Positions 42,647-51,573 of a stretch of 64,000 nt of DNA are shown here, in pieces (position 1 is the first letter of the stretch; every line of letters begins with the position of its first letter). The notes beneath the pieces were generated by a model. That model did no database searches. It saw only the letters and a program-made list of their open reading frames with translations, and was not told the origin of the DNA. Where the stretch lies: contig NZ_CP159992.1 of NCBI RefSeq assembly GCF_040702995.1, forward strand, positions 4,055,501 to 4,119,500, read 5' to 3'. The stretch is from Paenibacillus sp. AN1007. Its GTDB lineage: Bacteria; Bacillota; Bacilli; Paenibacillales; Paenibacillaceae. Position numbers and translations under genes: made by a program.

Positions 42647-43012
42647 ATGCGGCTAAAAAGGAATTATATCGTTACAGTTTTCACCGCTGTCATTATTGCT
42701 TTTCCTATTGTCATTGGATTTTATATGTTAAACAAGGTTGTTGATCCAGAAGAGATTATGGTTACGAAAACGGAAGTTTCTTCTGAGCTCATTACGATCC
42801 AAGGTGGATTCGCAGACAGTATCAGCAGATATCACGGTTACAACATCTCACATCATAACCATTCATTATTCATTCAAATTAAAGGCAGCAAACTTCCGGT
42901 TAGAGGTCATAAGGACTTCAACATTTCACTCTCTAACACGTATGGGAATATTTCTGAAATCTATTTATTAGGACATGACAATGCTAAAAGAAAAATTTGG
43001 CCAAATCCCTGA
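42647..43012 (+). CDS. Secreted or membrane-anchored hypothetical protein (121 aa)
   Basis: An N-terminal hydrophobic helix (about residues 8-28, VTVFTAVIIAFPIVIGFYML) precedes an extracytoplasmic beta-rich domain of about 90 residues. GAGGTGA lies upstream of the ATG. No family is recognised. Confidence 0.6.
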   Translation: MRLKRNYIVTVFTAVIIAFPIVIGFYMLNKVVDPEEIMVTKTEVSSELITIQGGFADSISRYHGYNISHHNHSLFIQIKGSKLPVRGHKDFNISLSNTYGNISEIYLLGHDNAKRKIWPNP

Positions 43013-43392
43013 CGTTCATGTGCAGCCATATTAAACTCTTCCAGATCACTTCCTATTCAATTCCAGACCATGTCCTTCACCAGACATAACGGATACCTGT
43101 ATTCCCAAATCTCTCACTACCGCATTTCCCATTACTGCACCTGCTTTTCAACCGACTTTTGCTTGATTCTGCGAATCTGGCTGAGATGGTTCTGCACATG
43201 ACAACGTATTAACTTATATAACAATTCTATATCTCAATAAAATAATTAATGGGTGCGACTACACCACATCTTATCTTAGCAGCACCGAGAATCCGCACTT
43301 GCAATAACACAGCCGACTTCTACGCTCCACCTGAACATTGCCGTTATCTATCGGTTATCTAGGAGAGTTCAAAGCCACCCGTATAACGGGCG

Positions 43393-43535
43393 GTTTGTTC
43401 TGCAGCTGAAAGGTCACATGTTGATGATGAAACGTCATCACAGTCACCCGAAAAGCCGCTCAAAGGCAGCCAAGTCGCTTGGTTAGTATAAAAGCAGCAG
43501 CCTTCATATCTGATGCATCAATGAACTTGTTCCAA
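43393..43535 (-). pseudogene. Fragment of an FhuF-like reductase gene
   Basis: This stretch aligns in the same orientation with 39270-39412 inside the intact reductase gene, sharing TGATGATGAAACGTCATC and CAGCCAAGTCGCTTGG. The reading frame is broken and both ends are missing. The rest of 43013-43392 shows no gene. Confidence 0.75.
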
Positions 43536-43538
43536 AAA

Positions 43539-43579
43539 GGAAGGTATGGATTCCCTCCCCCAGGGAATCCATACCTTCC
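43539..43579 (-). terminator. Terminator of the GyrI-like gene
   Basis: A perfect 18-bp stem (43539-43556/43562-43579) with a 5-nt loop, followed on the minus strand by TTTTTGG. Confidence 0.92.
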
Positions 43580-43607
43580 GAACTGTTATCATCTTTTCTA
43601 TTCTATA

Positions 43608-44090
43608 TTACGGGTTGACTTTGCTGACTGGAAAGAGAATTTCGACTGGCTCTTCATCTGCTTCTTCATCGATATAATAAATCTCGATCTGACTTGAACC
43701 GTATAATTGAGGCTCATATCCATTTTGCCTGATCCATTCATGAAGTTTATCGTGACCTTCTCCAATGGTTTTATTTGTACACAGCACTTTGACATATGTG
43801 GTTTCTGGCAGTACAAAACCCAACATTCCCTCTGGGACATCCGCAATCTCCGTCACCTCAACACAGCCAAAATAGGTAGCTATAATGCCATTACACATAA
43901 AAGGGCTGAACAACACTTCGTAATCTGTTCCATGTTTGATTTCCTTTCTACGATCCCAGAATGCACGTTGAACCTTAACCGCGAGCTCAGGGAACGCATT
44001 TGGAAAATTCCCCGTCTCACACAGGCCTACGAGCTTAAGTTCCCTATTCAATACCTCAATGTCAAACGATCTTGAGAGTTCTTTACCCAT
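43608..44090 (-). CDS. GyrI-like small-molecule-binding domain protein
   Basis: A protein of about 160 residues with the effector-binding (AraC E-bind/GyrI-like) fold: an EVLNRELKLVGL opening, then the YFGCVEV strand and a closing IEIYYIDEEADEEPVEILFPV. Stand-alone members bind small aromatic or amphipathic compounds, and some inhibit gyrase or act as hydrolases. No DNA-binding domain is present. The ATG at 44090 is 10 nt after GGAG. Confidence 0.8.
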   Translation of the reverse strand: MGKELSRSFDIEVLNRELKLVGLCETGNFPNAFPELAVKVQRAFWDRRKEIKHGTDYEVLFSPFMCNGIIATYFGCVEVTEIADVPEGMLGFVLPETTYVKVLCTNKTIGEGHDKLHEWIRQNGYEPQLYGSSQIEIYYIDEEADEEPVEILFPVSKVNP

Positions 44091-44105
44091 CACCCTTCAT
44101 CTCCT

Positions 44106-44441
44106 TTAGTCTCTTCGATTTATTTTCTTAAATGCCGAGTATTTCTGATCAGCCTGCATGTATTGCAGTATTATATCGGCACATGCAGCTGCACTGAGTT
44201 CTTCCGTGCTCACTTCCAGATCGTATTCATCATAGGCGTAGACGTAGTCGTATTGAGAATGAGCAAGTCCAGCTGCGCGATTAACCCTACTCTGCTCTCG
44301 TGTCATTGGAGATGACCGTATCCACGATGACATTCAAACCCATCTCCGAAAACAGTTTAATGGTTGCTTCATTTCCTCCGCGATACTGGTCTTTCCCGAA
44401 CTTGACACTCCGTTCAAAAAAATAATGAGTCCTCGCTTCAT
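44106..44441 (-). pseudogene. Chloramphenicol phosphotransferase-like kinase, decayed
   Basis: The start MKRGLIIFLNGVSSSGKTS at 44441 carries a P-loop and has AAGGA at good spacing, but the frame stops after 35 codons. A second frame continues with TIKLFSEMGLNVIVDTV, and a third (to the stop at 44106) carries the family C-terminus AAGLAHSQYDYVYAYDEYDLEV. The central lid and substrate region is deleted. An intact member is about 175 residues, so this is a frameshifted, internally deleted gene. Confidence 0.8.
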
Positions 44442-44484
44442 ATGATCATCCTTATGATTAGAACTGGTTTAGCTTTTTTAATAT

Positions 44485-45366
44485 TCATGCATACCAAAAA
44501 TCAACAATTTTCTGATTCACCAGATTCGCCTGTTCGTGGTTAATAGCGTGACCTGCATCTCGAATGATTACGAAATTCAGGCCGTTACGTTCCAGCTTAT
44601 GTATGGCTCTTGGATAGTTAGAGAGTATGTCGTATTCTCCGATTAGGAACTTGGCCTTGTCTCTCAAGATGGCGAGTTCTGAATCATCAACCATCTCAAT
44701 CTTGTGCTTCATCATGGATTTGTTGTTGAAATACTTCAGCAGATAATACCAATGTCTCATTAATTCTTCATTCTCGGCAAAGACTGCATAGTTAGGTCCG
44801 CTCAATTTTCGAAGCAGCTTCTCACAATTTTTCTCTGATGGGAACAGTGCTTCAGGCATGAAGGCCTTCACCATTTTAGAGAATACCTCAAACGAACTTG
44901 AAGGAATTCCTCCCGCCAGGCACATCGCTTTTCGAATTCGATCAGGTCTCTTTAGTGTGTAAAAATAGGAAAGGTAAGCGCCATACGATACACCGCAAAT
45001 ATACGAATCGTGGAGCTGGAAAGCATCCATGATATCATCGATCCATTTCACCTGATCAAAACGTTGATAATACTCGGCGTTCGGTTCGCTTTTCCCCGAT
45101 CCTCCAATCGAATCGACGGCAATCACGAAGAACTTTTTAGATAACTCATTCATATTGTAGATCCACATCATCGCCGCGTTATCAGCGGTGCCATGGAAGA
45201 GGAGCAGCGGAGGGTTTTGCGAATCTCCAGCAGTAAGCACATGTGTCTGTCCAAAGGTTGTTTCCATACGTTTCTCTTCAACACATACGCCATACGACTG
45301 CAGCAGCTTGTCATACGACTCGTATATGAGCTGTCTCCCTTGAGGCGTTTTATATCGCTCTATCAT
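44485..45366 (-). CDS. Alpha/beta hydrolase
   Basis: A 293-residue cytoplasmic hydrolase. The oxyanion strand is LLLFHGTADN (about residue 55), the nucleophile elbow ICGVSYGAYL puts Ser near 124, and the catalytic His is in DAGHAINHEQ near 273. The acid is probably the Asp of LIGEYDILSN. An AAGGGGA site lies eight nucleotides before the ATG. The substrate is not predictable. Confidence 0.88.
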   Translation of the reverse strand: MIERYKTPQGRQLIYESYDKLLQSYGVCVEEKRMETTFGQTHVLTAGDSQNPPLLLFHGTADNAAMMWIYNMNELSKKFFVIAVDSIGGSGKSEPNAEYYQRFDQVKWIDDIMDAFQLHDSYICGVSYGAYLSYFYTLKRPDRIRKAMCLAGGIPSSSFEVFSKMVKAFMPEALFPSEKNCEKLLRKLSGPNYAVFAENEELMRHWYYLLKYFNNKSMMKHKIEMVDDSELAILRDKAKFLIGEYDILSNYPRAIHKLERNGLNFVIIRDAGHAINHEQANLVNQKIVDFWYA

Positions 45367-45381
45367 GCAGCATGTCCCCTT

Positions 45382-45924
45382 CTATGGTTTTGATGCTTCT
45401 CTTTCCTTCTGAATATATTGTTTGAAATACACCCGGAATACATCATACATCTCCTGCACTTCATCAATCTCGTTTCGAAACTTATCCTGAATTTCTTCTC
45501 TTTGTTTATGTTCCAGCTCGATATCGAATTCTTCTGCCTCATATTCCGTCAATAATTCATAAAAATATTCGCAGGGTTCCTTTACAGCTTCACAACCATC
45601 AGCATACTGCCCTGCTTCCAGCAGCAAGCTCGCCCAGGATAACTCTCTTCTTGCATATTTGATGTACAAACAGGCAATGTATTGATCGCAATGTTTACTA
45701 TTATAATAAGTAATAAAAGGCTCAGAGCGGATATACTTATTCACGATTTCAATAGCGGTACCCTGATAACGCACCGCGGCTAATTCAATGATCCAGTATG
45801 GCGGCTTCGCGTATTCCAGGATAATGTCATCGCAAAAAAGCTGAAAGTGTTTGTACCAGATTAACTTACTACCAAGCATCACACCCAGTGTACAAGCAAA
45901 CTCTTTCGTCGGTTCTATTTTCAT
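45382..45924 (-). CDS. Hypothetical protein (180 aa)
   Basis: AAGGAG lies nine nucleotides before the ATG. The product is soluble and helical with a highly charged C-terminus (about 125-180). It lies 16 nt upstream of the hydrolase gene on the same strand, so the two probably share a transcript. No family is recognised. Confidence 0.6.
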   Translation of the reverse strand: MKIEPTKEFACTLGVMLGSKLIWYKHFQLFCDDIILEYAKPPYWIIELAAVRYQGTAIEIVNKYIRSEPFITYYNSKHCDQYIACLYIKYARRELSWASLLLEAGQYADGCEAVKEPCEYFYELLTEYEAEEFDIELEHKQREEIQDKFRNEIDEVQEMYDVFRVYFKQYIQKEREASKP

Positions 45925-45970
45925 AGCGAAAAACTCCTTATCTCCCGTCTCTGCCTAACCTTCTAGGGAA

Positions 45971-46175
45971 TTAAGCCAGCAATATCGGGCGAATCGGCGA
46001 ACCCGATCCATTTTTAATTTTCAGAGGAAGTGCCATAAATATGCCTGCTGCCGGAGCCTGGTTCATACGGCTGAACCCTTCCATGATCAAGATCTGATTA
46101 GGCAAAAAATATTCCACATGACCTAGAGCGCTTAGAATTTCGCCGTTCACCATACAGATGTCTACTCCCGGGTTG
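45971..46175 (-). pseudogene. C-terminal fragment of a cyclase (kynurenine formamidase-like) family gene
   Basis: The frame reads HVEYFLPNQILIMEGFSRM, then ALPLKIKNGSGSPIRPI, the end of the metal-dependent cyclase family (consensus LPLKIxGGxGSPxR). A stop interrupts the frame upstream near 46176 and the N-terminal HxGTHxDxP region is absent. Confidence 0.7.
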
Positions 46176-46349
46176 ATTCAAACAATTCATAAATTGCTGT
46201 ACAAGCTCCGAAGATTGCAAAACGAACGCCTCCATATTTAAGTGCTTACTACGCTGCTTTAGTCTACTTTAATTATCTATCATACTTCTTTGTTGTTCTC
46301 TAATTCAGCTCATGCTCGTTTGACTGCTGCTTTTCAATCCCAACGTTCC

Positions 46350-47075
46350 TTAACGTTTGCCAATAAATAATTTCGTTTGAGTCCAATGCAGATGGTAACC
46401 ATAGCGGTACAGCTCAAAGTATGGATACAGGCAGTTTTCCGCCTCTTGCAAACCTTGATAACGCGGCCACTGCAAGTAATAGGCAACCCAATAATCGCAA
46501 GCGATAGAATAGTAGGCTTCGCTTAATATTTCGATAGCTTCATCATAATCGCTGCGCGAGCTGAGAAGTTCACCAAGCGCTTCGTAAACGGCATCGCTAT
46601 CTTCTTCATCTGTGCCTTGCATCGCTCTTTGCTCTAACGTGCCAATTTCACCAGGCGGCAGTACAACAACTTTCTTCACAGAATTCAAATCCTGTAATGC
46701 CTCCTTAGCAATGTCCGCCGCTTCGTCGTCCTCCGTCACCATGGAGAACAGGTCCTTCAATCCTCGAATTAACGCTTCTCCCAAACCACGCAGCTTTTCC
46801 TCGGAGACCTCCTCGTTTCCACCGTTGAAATACCCTGGCACATATTCACCGGCAAAGTCCTCGGGGTTCAACATCGTATAAATCGGTCGTATTCTGTCCA
46901 AGAACCGCCGGCCTTCTGGAATAGGCTCAAACACACGTTCAACACCTGCTCCCGTCGGCATAAACCACTGAAAAAATCCATACAGATGGTCTGCCTCAAC
47001 CTGCTCATCCTCTTCTGGCATAAATTCTTCTCCGCCCATCGCTAAACAATAGCGGCCATATTCCTGTTGTTCCAC
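46350..47075 (-). CDS. Hypothetical acidic protein (241 aa)
   Basis: The start is GTG at 47075 after GGAGGC. The protein is strongly acidic and soluble, with helices rich in Glu in the middle and aromatic residues at the end. No known domain. It lies about 40 nt downstream of the 47114-47464 gene, suggesting a pair such as effector and immunity-type proteins, but there is no direct evidence. Confidence 0.6.
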   Translation of the reverse strand: MEQQEYGRYCLAMGGEEFMPEEDEQVEADHLYGFFQWFMPTGAGVERVFEPIPEGRRFLDRIRPIYTMLNPEDFAGEYVPGYFNGGNEEVSEEKLRGLGEALIRGLKDLFSMVTEDDEAADIAKEALQDLNSVKKVVVLPPGEIGTLEQRAMQGTDEEDSDAVYEALGELLSSRSDYDEAIEILSEAYYSIACDYWVAYYLQWPRYQGLQEAENCLYPYFELYRYGYHLHWTQTKLFIGKR

Positions 47076-47113
47076 TATACTGCCTCCTCTCCTCGTTCAT
47101 CGCCCAATTCCAA

Positions 47114-47464
47114 CTACCACTCTCTCCATTCTTCCGTAATATCTTCACCTTCTTGAGGAATTAATCCAGCCAGCCTTGCAGCCTTATCGATAAAACCAGC
47201 CAATTCCTCCCGTTCCATCGTCTCGATAAAATAATCGTTGTCCTCATTCATTTTATTAAAGGCAACCACAACTTCTTCTACAACCTTCATAATTCGCTCG
47301 GAGGCTTTCGTATCTTGAACTGCAATTAACTGGTTTAAAAAGTGATCCAGGGCGCGATCCGACATCTGTAATCTCTCTTCTGTAAATATCTCATCTTTAT
47401 ATTTGACCATTCTTTCATTCCACAGTTTTGTAGGTTTTTCCTGAAACAAATCTTGTAATGTCAT
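47114..47464 (-). CDS. Hypothetical protein (116 aa)
   Basis: I chose the ATG at 47464 (MTLQDLF) because GAGAGGAAG lies six nucleotides upstream; the TTG 24 nt before it has no site. It is an acidic helical protein ending EDITEEWREW. The sequence style resembles small immunity-like or DUF proteins next to acidic partners; no family is assigned. Confidence 0.6.
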   Translation of the reverse strand: MTLQDLFQEKPTKLWNERMVKYKDEIFTEERLQMSDRALDHFLNQLIAVQDTKASERIMKVVEEVVVAFNKMNEDNDYFIETMEREELAGFIDKAARLAGLIPQEGEDITEEWREW

Positions 47465-47570
47465 AGGGGTCTTCCTCTCTACATTCAATGATATCTATAT
47501 TTTACCAACATCCACATTTGCGCACAAGCGTTCCCATTTCAATTCTCTTTTTACCTACGCTGCCTTATCC

Positions 47571-48131
47571 TTACCACAGTCTTGTCACTTTCTCTAGTTT
47601 CATTTCGTCAAATTGTAATTGGTAGATATCCGGTTTGCTGTTCTGATTCATGAAATGCAATCCATAACTCGAATCAAAGTAATTCATCATCAGCGTCATC
47701 ACATGTCCGTGTGTGCCGATCGCTATTTTTTTCCCCGGGTACGCTTCTAAAATCTGCTTCAATACACCCACAGCTCTGTTCTGGCAGACCCTGTTCGACT
47801 CCCCTCCAGGTAAAGCATAATCGGGGTGTTCAAACATCTGCTGCTCAGCAGACGTAAAGTCTTCATCGGCAATAAACTCATCGGAAAAATGTCTCTCTCG
47901 TAAATCCTCTATGATCTGTATATCCAATTTCAAAGCTGCGGCCAGTCCCTCCAAAGTGAGGACAGCTCTGGCATAAGGACTGGAGATGATCGTATGTATC
48001 CCTTCATTCTTTAAAAGTTCGGTTACTTTGGCCGCATTCATCCTGCCCTTCAAGGTAAGTCCTCTTGTTCTTTCCGTTCCTTCGTTATACGGTGACTCCG
48101 CATGTCTGACCATGTACACGATGGTTTTCAT
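47571..48131 (-). CDS. Histidine phosphatase family protein
   Basis: A 186-residue branch-1 phosphatase. The motif is MVRHAESPYNEG (RHA instead of RHG), a second Arg lies in SSPYARA, the acid in DLRERHFSDE, and the second His in IAIGTHGHVMTLM. All catalytic positions are present. AAGGAGG lies eight nucleotides before the ATG. The substrate is not predictable; phosphoglycerate mutase-like activity is possible. Confidence 0.9.
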   Translation of the reverse strand: MKTIVYMVRHAESPYNEGTERTRGLTLKGRMNAAKVTELLKNEGIHTIISSPYARAVLTLEGLAAALKLDIQIIEDLRERHFSDEFIADEDFTSAEQQMFEHPDYALPGGESNRVCQNRAVGVLKQILEAYPGKKIAIGTHGHVMTLMMNYFDSSYGLHFMNQNSKPDIYQLQFDEMKLEKVTRLW

Positions 48132-48247
48132 TGGCTCCTCCTTAAGATTCCTTGTAGATTTTCATTTTTGAATCCGGTTGATCTATTACAATAATTTGTA
48201 TTAAAGTATCACTAGAGTTTATTTCCATAAAAGGAGAATTAACGCCT

Positions 48248-48592
48248 ATGAAAATAAAACCTTTGGCTCTGACCATACTTATTTCTTTATTCTTATTAGG
48301 GGGATGTTCTGGTATATCTACCTCAGATAAGCAAATTATTATAGATAAAGCCGCACCAATAAGTGTTCAGTACATAAAAAAATACTATAATGCGGACTTT
48401 ATTGTAACAAGTCACGATATGGATGCCCCGTCCATCCATTCACGCCTATACCTATACGGTCACATAACGGGACATGAGGATGAGCGTATTACCGTTTCCT
48501 ACAACTACGATACACAGGAGGTTCTCAATGTAGAAGGACCAGGCTGGTTTATAGATAGCCGAATTCCGAAAAAGGATGCACCTTCGACTTGA
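48248..48592 (+). CDS. Small lipoprotein (114 aa)
   Basis: The signal peptide ends in LGGC (Cys near residue 20). The mature domain (ISVQYIKKYYNADFIVTSHDM, then YLYGHITG and VSYNYDTQEV) follows the same order of elements as the lipoprotein at 35494-35814. Probably a paralogue; the function is unknown. AAGGAG lies 11 nt before the ATG. Confidence 0.65.
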   Translation: MKIKPLALTILISLFLLGGCSGISTSDKQIIIDKAAPISVQYIKKYYNADFIVTSHDMDAPSIHSRLYLYGHITGHEDERITVSYNYDTQEVLNVEGPGWFIDSRIPKKDAPST

Positions 48593-48703
48593 GAAAAATC
48601 TATATCGAGACAGACAGAATGTATATCTTTGATTAGGGATAATGAACTGAAATCAAACTTCGGGTATTTTTTACAGTAAATCTTACGTAGAGAGGATCAT
48701 ATC

Positions 48704-49318
48704 ATGTCTCTTTTCAAAAAGAAGAGCGTTCTGCTCTCCGTACTATGTATACTGGTTATCTCTATTGGAGCAATCGGATATGTAAAGGGTCAATCCAATC
48801 CGGATCAAACCGTTTATAACATCGTCAATCTTCCAGCCAACTCCATCACCTTTAGTGAGATAGATAAACTGGATGCATTTGCTGAATTGATCGTGATCGG
48901 TTACGCTGGAGCAGAGTTTAAGGATCGCGAACATGTGATCACCGCATTCGATGATGGAGCCATGCAGTCCTTTCACACCAACACCAACATCAAAATTAAG
49001 CAGATATTGAAGAAGCCCGAGGATTTCCCTTCAGATCAGAAGGAATTGACGATTATTGAACCTGTCAGCTTGAAAGAAGATGTCAAATATACCGTTAATC
49101 AGTATGTTGAGCTGCAGAAGGGTGAACCAAGTGTACTATTTTTAATGAAAAACACCTATGGTGACTACGGATTAATCAATGATAATTTGGGAAAATTCAG
49201 CTTGGAAGGCCTCAACCAGAGCAGCTTACCTGAAACCGCCACAGCACAGGAATGTTCAGAATACGAAGCATTTCGCGACTCGGTTATGAAGAAGTACCAT
49301 TTAGGTCAGGATTCTTAA
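48704..49318 (+). CDS. Secreted hypothetical protein (204 aa)
   Basis: An N-terminal signal or anchor (about residues 8-27, VLLSVLCILVISIGAIGYV) is followed by an extracytoplasmic domain with IKIKQILKKPEDFP and LTIIEPV, a pattern seen in Bacillota proteins of unknown function. GAGAGG precedes the ATG and a terminator follows the stop. Confidence 0.65.
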   Translation: MSLFKKKSVLLSVLCILVISIGAIGYVKGQSNPDQTVYNIVNLPANSITFSEIDKLDAFAELIVIGYAGAEFKDREHVITAFDDGAMQSFHTNTNIKIKQILKKPEDFPSDQKELTIIEPVSLKEDVKYTVNQYVELQKGEPSVLFLMKNTYGDYGLINDNLGKFSLEGLNQSSLPETATAQECSEYEAFRDSVMKKYHLGQDS

Positions 49319-49356
49319 TCTATTTCCATGGTCATAAAAATACGTTTGATCAGATC

Positions 49357-49380
49357 AGCCCCAGAATAGGGGCTTTTTTT
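49357..49380 (+). terminator. Rho-independent terminator
   Basis: AGCCCC/GGGGCT stem (49357-49362/49369-49374) with a 6-nt loop and seven T, 38 nt past the preceding stop. Confidence 0.9.
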
Positions 49381-49412
49381 ATCGATCACATTGGTTTGGT
49401 TCATACCGTGCT

Positions 49413-49892
49413 CTACAACTTTTTATCCCGATCATACGCAGCTAATTGCTGTTCAATGAACGCCCATGCACTGTTCAGATCTCGGTGAACCCAATCAATG
49501 TCGTCAATAGTCTCGTCACTATACACACCCCAAATCAGTGTCCGTATCGCTTCTTCCGATTGTTCTCCGACAATAAGGGCTGCTGGAAAAGGAATTCTCC
49601 CAGACTTGGCTTTACCGATATCAAAAACACGCTCGATCAGATCGCCCCATTCGTAGACCAGCTCACTAAAGTCCAAAATCAAACCGTCTGGTCCCCAGGC
49701 TTCCACTGCTGCTTCTCCGATGGCACACATATAAACAGCATCTGAATTCCCAGATGAACCAAAACCATACTCACCCATGAATTTCAAGATCATGATGCTG
49801 CAGTAATGAACGGCTTGGGAATCTCCGATACGCACTTCATATTTCAAATCGCTAAGCTCTTCCAGCTTCAACTGCTTGGTTACAATGTCCAT
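49413..49892 (-). CDS. Hypothetical protein (159 aa)
   Basis: I took the ATG at 49892 (MDIVTKQLKL), where GGAGG has good spacing. It is a soluble mixed alpha/beta protein with LILDFSELVYEWGD in the middle, the style of STAS-like or related small folds, but not assignable. The C-terminus is helical. Confidence 0.55.
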   Translation of the reverse strand: MDIVTKQLKLEELSDLKYEVRIGDSQAVHYCSIMILKFMGEYGFGSSGNSDAVYMCAIGEAAVEAWGPDGLILDFSELVYEWGDLIERVFDIGKAKSGRIPFPAALIVGEQSEEAIRTLIWGVYSDETIDDIDWVHRDLNSAWAFIEQQLAAYDRDKKL

Positions 49893-49928
49893 AACACCCT
49901 CCATAAATATAGCTGCATATTACTATTT

Positions 49929-50483
49929 CTATCCGAACCAGAAAATCACCCGTACATCTTGAGGCTCTCCTAGCACGGCAAGCTTCGGGATCGTTTCATC
50001 AATAAAATCGGAACAGATCTGTTTAACCTGTCTATATTCCATAAACGTATCACAATAAAAGCGCTCGTCCCAATTGAACTGCATAAGTTCTTCTAATAAG
50101 AGCCAGCTGTGGTCATAGAAGTCGTCTTTACTCTCTAATGCCACTTGAAGCAATTCGGGAGAAAGATCGGCGGGAAGACCTCGCGGAGCAGCTATAAACT
50201 TAAGATTACGGTCATTTCTGGTATTGGACAAAATACCAAACAGATCGTAGTTTCTCACTCCGCTGTAAAATTGATATGGATTGATCTGTATGAGTTGAGC
50301 AGCACGCTCTTCCGGGTACAGATGGTAGTTAGGATTGACCTTCCAGTGATCCTCGCTAACCCAACGGGCTGTGTCCTTCAATTCTTTTTCACTTTTCGGG
50401 ATTTCGACCAGGGTGCCATTTATCCATTGATACTCTCTTCGGTAGTGTTTTTTCTCTACATAAAACCAAATATCCGTCCCCAT
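49929..50483 (-). CDS. Hypothetical protein with phage/host-wide motif (184 aa)
   Basis: AGGAGGAG lies before the ATG. The opening GTDIWFYVEKK, then GVRNYDLFGILSNTRNDRN and APRGLPADLS, are hallmarks of a family of unknown function found in phages and many bacterial accessory regions (GxDIHxxxE ... RNYDLFAILAxVRN ... PRGLPxDxS). It is soluble. The function is unknown. Confidence 0.7.
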   Translation of the reverse strand: MGTDIWFYVEKKHYRREYQWINGTLVEIPKSEKELKDTARWVSEDHWKVNPNYHLYPEERAAQLIQINPYQFYSGVRNYDLFGILSNTRNDRNLKFIAAPRGLPADLSPELLQVALESKDDFYDHSWLLLEELMQFNWDERFYCDTFMEYRQVKQICSDFIDETIPKLAVLGEPQDVRVIFWFG

Positions 50484-50544
50484 AACTCCTCCTGAAACAT
50501 ACGGTGACTTGTCGAATGATTGACTTCTATCTCTTTTAAATACG

Positions 50545-50919
50545 TTAGTCTAATGCTGTGATTTCACCTTTCCAGTTCAAACTTATGATTTCTTTGTCTT
50601 TCATTAAGCACCAGTCGATGATTTCCCCAATCAATCGAGGTGTAACTACGCCATCGTTCCATGTGGGCGTTCGAACTCTTCGGTGACCCCTATAAGCTGC
50701 AGTCCACCCTTCAAACTCTTTACCGATAATCACTAACATTGGAGCCACGCGGTGACCTCTACTGCACTGTCCCACCTCATAAGTGACGATAAACATTTTG
50801 TCCTCCGAAATGATATGTAATTTTATGATCCCTTCATCGTCCAGATCGGGCTTTACATACCAATAAAATAATCGATTCGCACGAATAATGCTGCGTTTAT
50901 GTTTCTTCCTTACGCCCAT
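50545..50919 (-). CDS. Hypothetical protein (124 aa)
   Basis: GAGGTGA precedes the ATG. A basic N-terminus (RKKHKRSIIRANRLFYWYV) is followed by a small beta-rich domain. No family is recognised. Confidence 0.55.
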   Translation of the reverse strand: MGVRKKHKRSIIRANRLFYWYVKPDLDDEGIIKLHIISEDKMFIVTYEVGQCSRGHRVAPMLVIIGKEFEGWTAAYRGHRRVRTPTWNDGVVTPRLIGEIIDWCLMKDKEIISLNWKGEITALD

Positions 50920-50975
50920 CCATTCACCTCATAGCACGGCGCATCTGATCGCTTGTACCCAGTCATAATATGCTG

Positions 50976-51539
50976 CTATTTTTTCATATAATTATAAACA
51001 TTAAAATCATCATACTTCACATAGAAGCCTTCCTTAATAAGCTTCTGCTTTTCCTCCTCAATTCCAAAGGAAAACGCTGCGCCTGGGCCAAGTCCTGTCT
51101 GACTTACTGTTATTTCTTTCCCGTGTTTATCGTACAATTTCACATTAGTATCCGTAGGTGTGCTAATCCCCTCATCAGTAAAGTATCCATTATATATAAA
51201 TACTCCCGATGGATCGTGCATATTAAAGATCGTCCTAAACGAAAAATAAATATCGTTACCTCTGTTGACCACATCCAGCAGCAGATTCGAGTTGTGGATC
51301 TCGGCAGCTTTGATGTCTTTTTTCATAGGTTCATCGACATTGAAGTTAATCCATTCCGGTTTCACAAAAATTTCAACAGGAATATGTTCTGATCTCAGCG
51401 TAACGGTATAGCCATCTTGGTTCAAAACCTTCTCTGTTATTGCCTCGCTTGTGGAGTTGGACAAGTAATACTGATAAATAAATACCGCAGCTGCGATCAG
51501 GATAACCGTTGAAAGTACTGCCCATCTTCTGTTATTCAT
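50976..51539 (-). CDS. Membrane-anchored hypothetical protein (187 aa)
   Basis: One N-terminal helix (about residues 7-25) is followed by an extracytoplasmic beta-sandwich-like region (YTVTLRSEHIPVEIFVKPEW and onward). GGAAGGGA precedes the ATG. It is 34 nt downstream of the 51574-52230 gene, so probably co-transcribed. The function is unknown. Confidence 0.6.
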   Translation of the reverse strand: MNNRRWAVLSTVILIAAAVFIYQYYLSNSTSEAITEKVLNQDGYTVTLRSEHIPVEIFVKPEWINFNVDEPMKKDIKAAEIHNSNLLLDVVNRGNDIYFSFRTIFNMHDPSGVFIYNGYFTDEGISTPTDTNVKLYDKHGKEITVSQTGLGPGAAFSFGIEEEKQKLIKEGFYVKYDDFNVYNYMKK

Positions 51540-51573
51540 CTCTGTTCCCTTCCTTCGCTGTGCTTAACTAAGA

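Noticed and set aside
44106..44333. 75-residue frame as an independent gene
   Set aside because: It is the C-terminal part of a chloramphenicol phosphotransferase-like protein whose other parts lie upstream in other frames.
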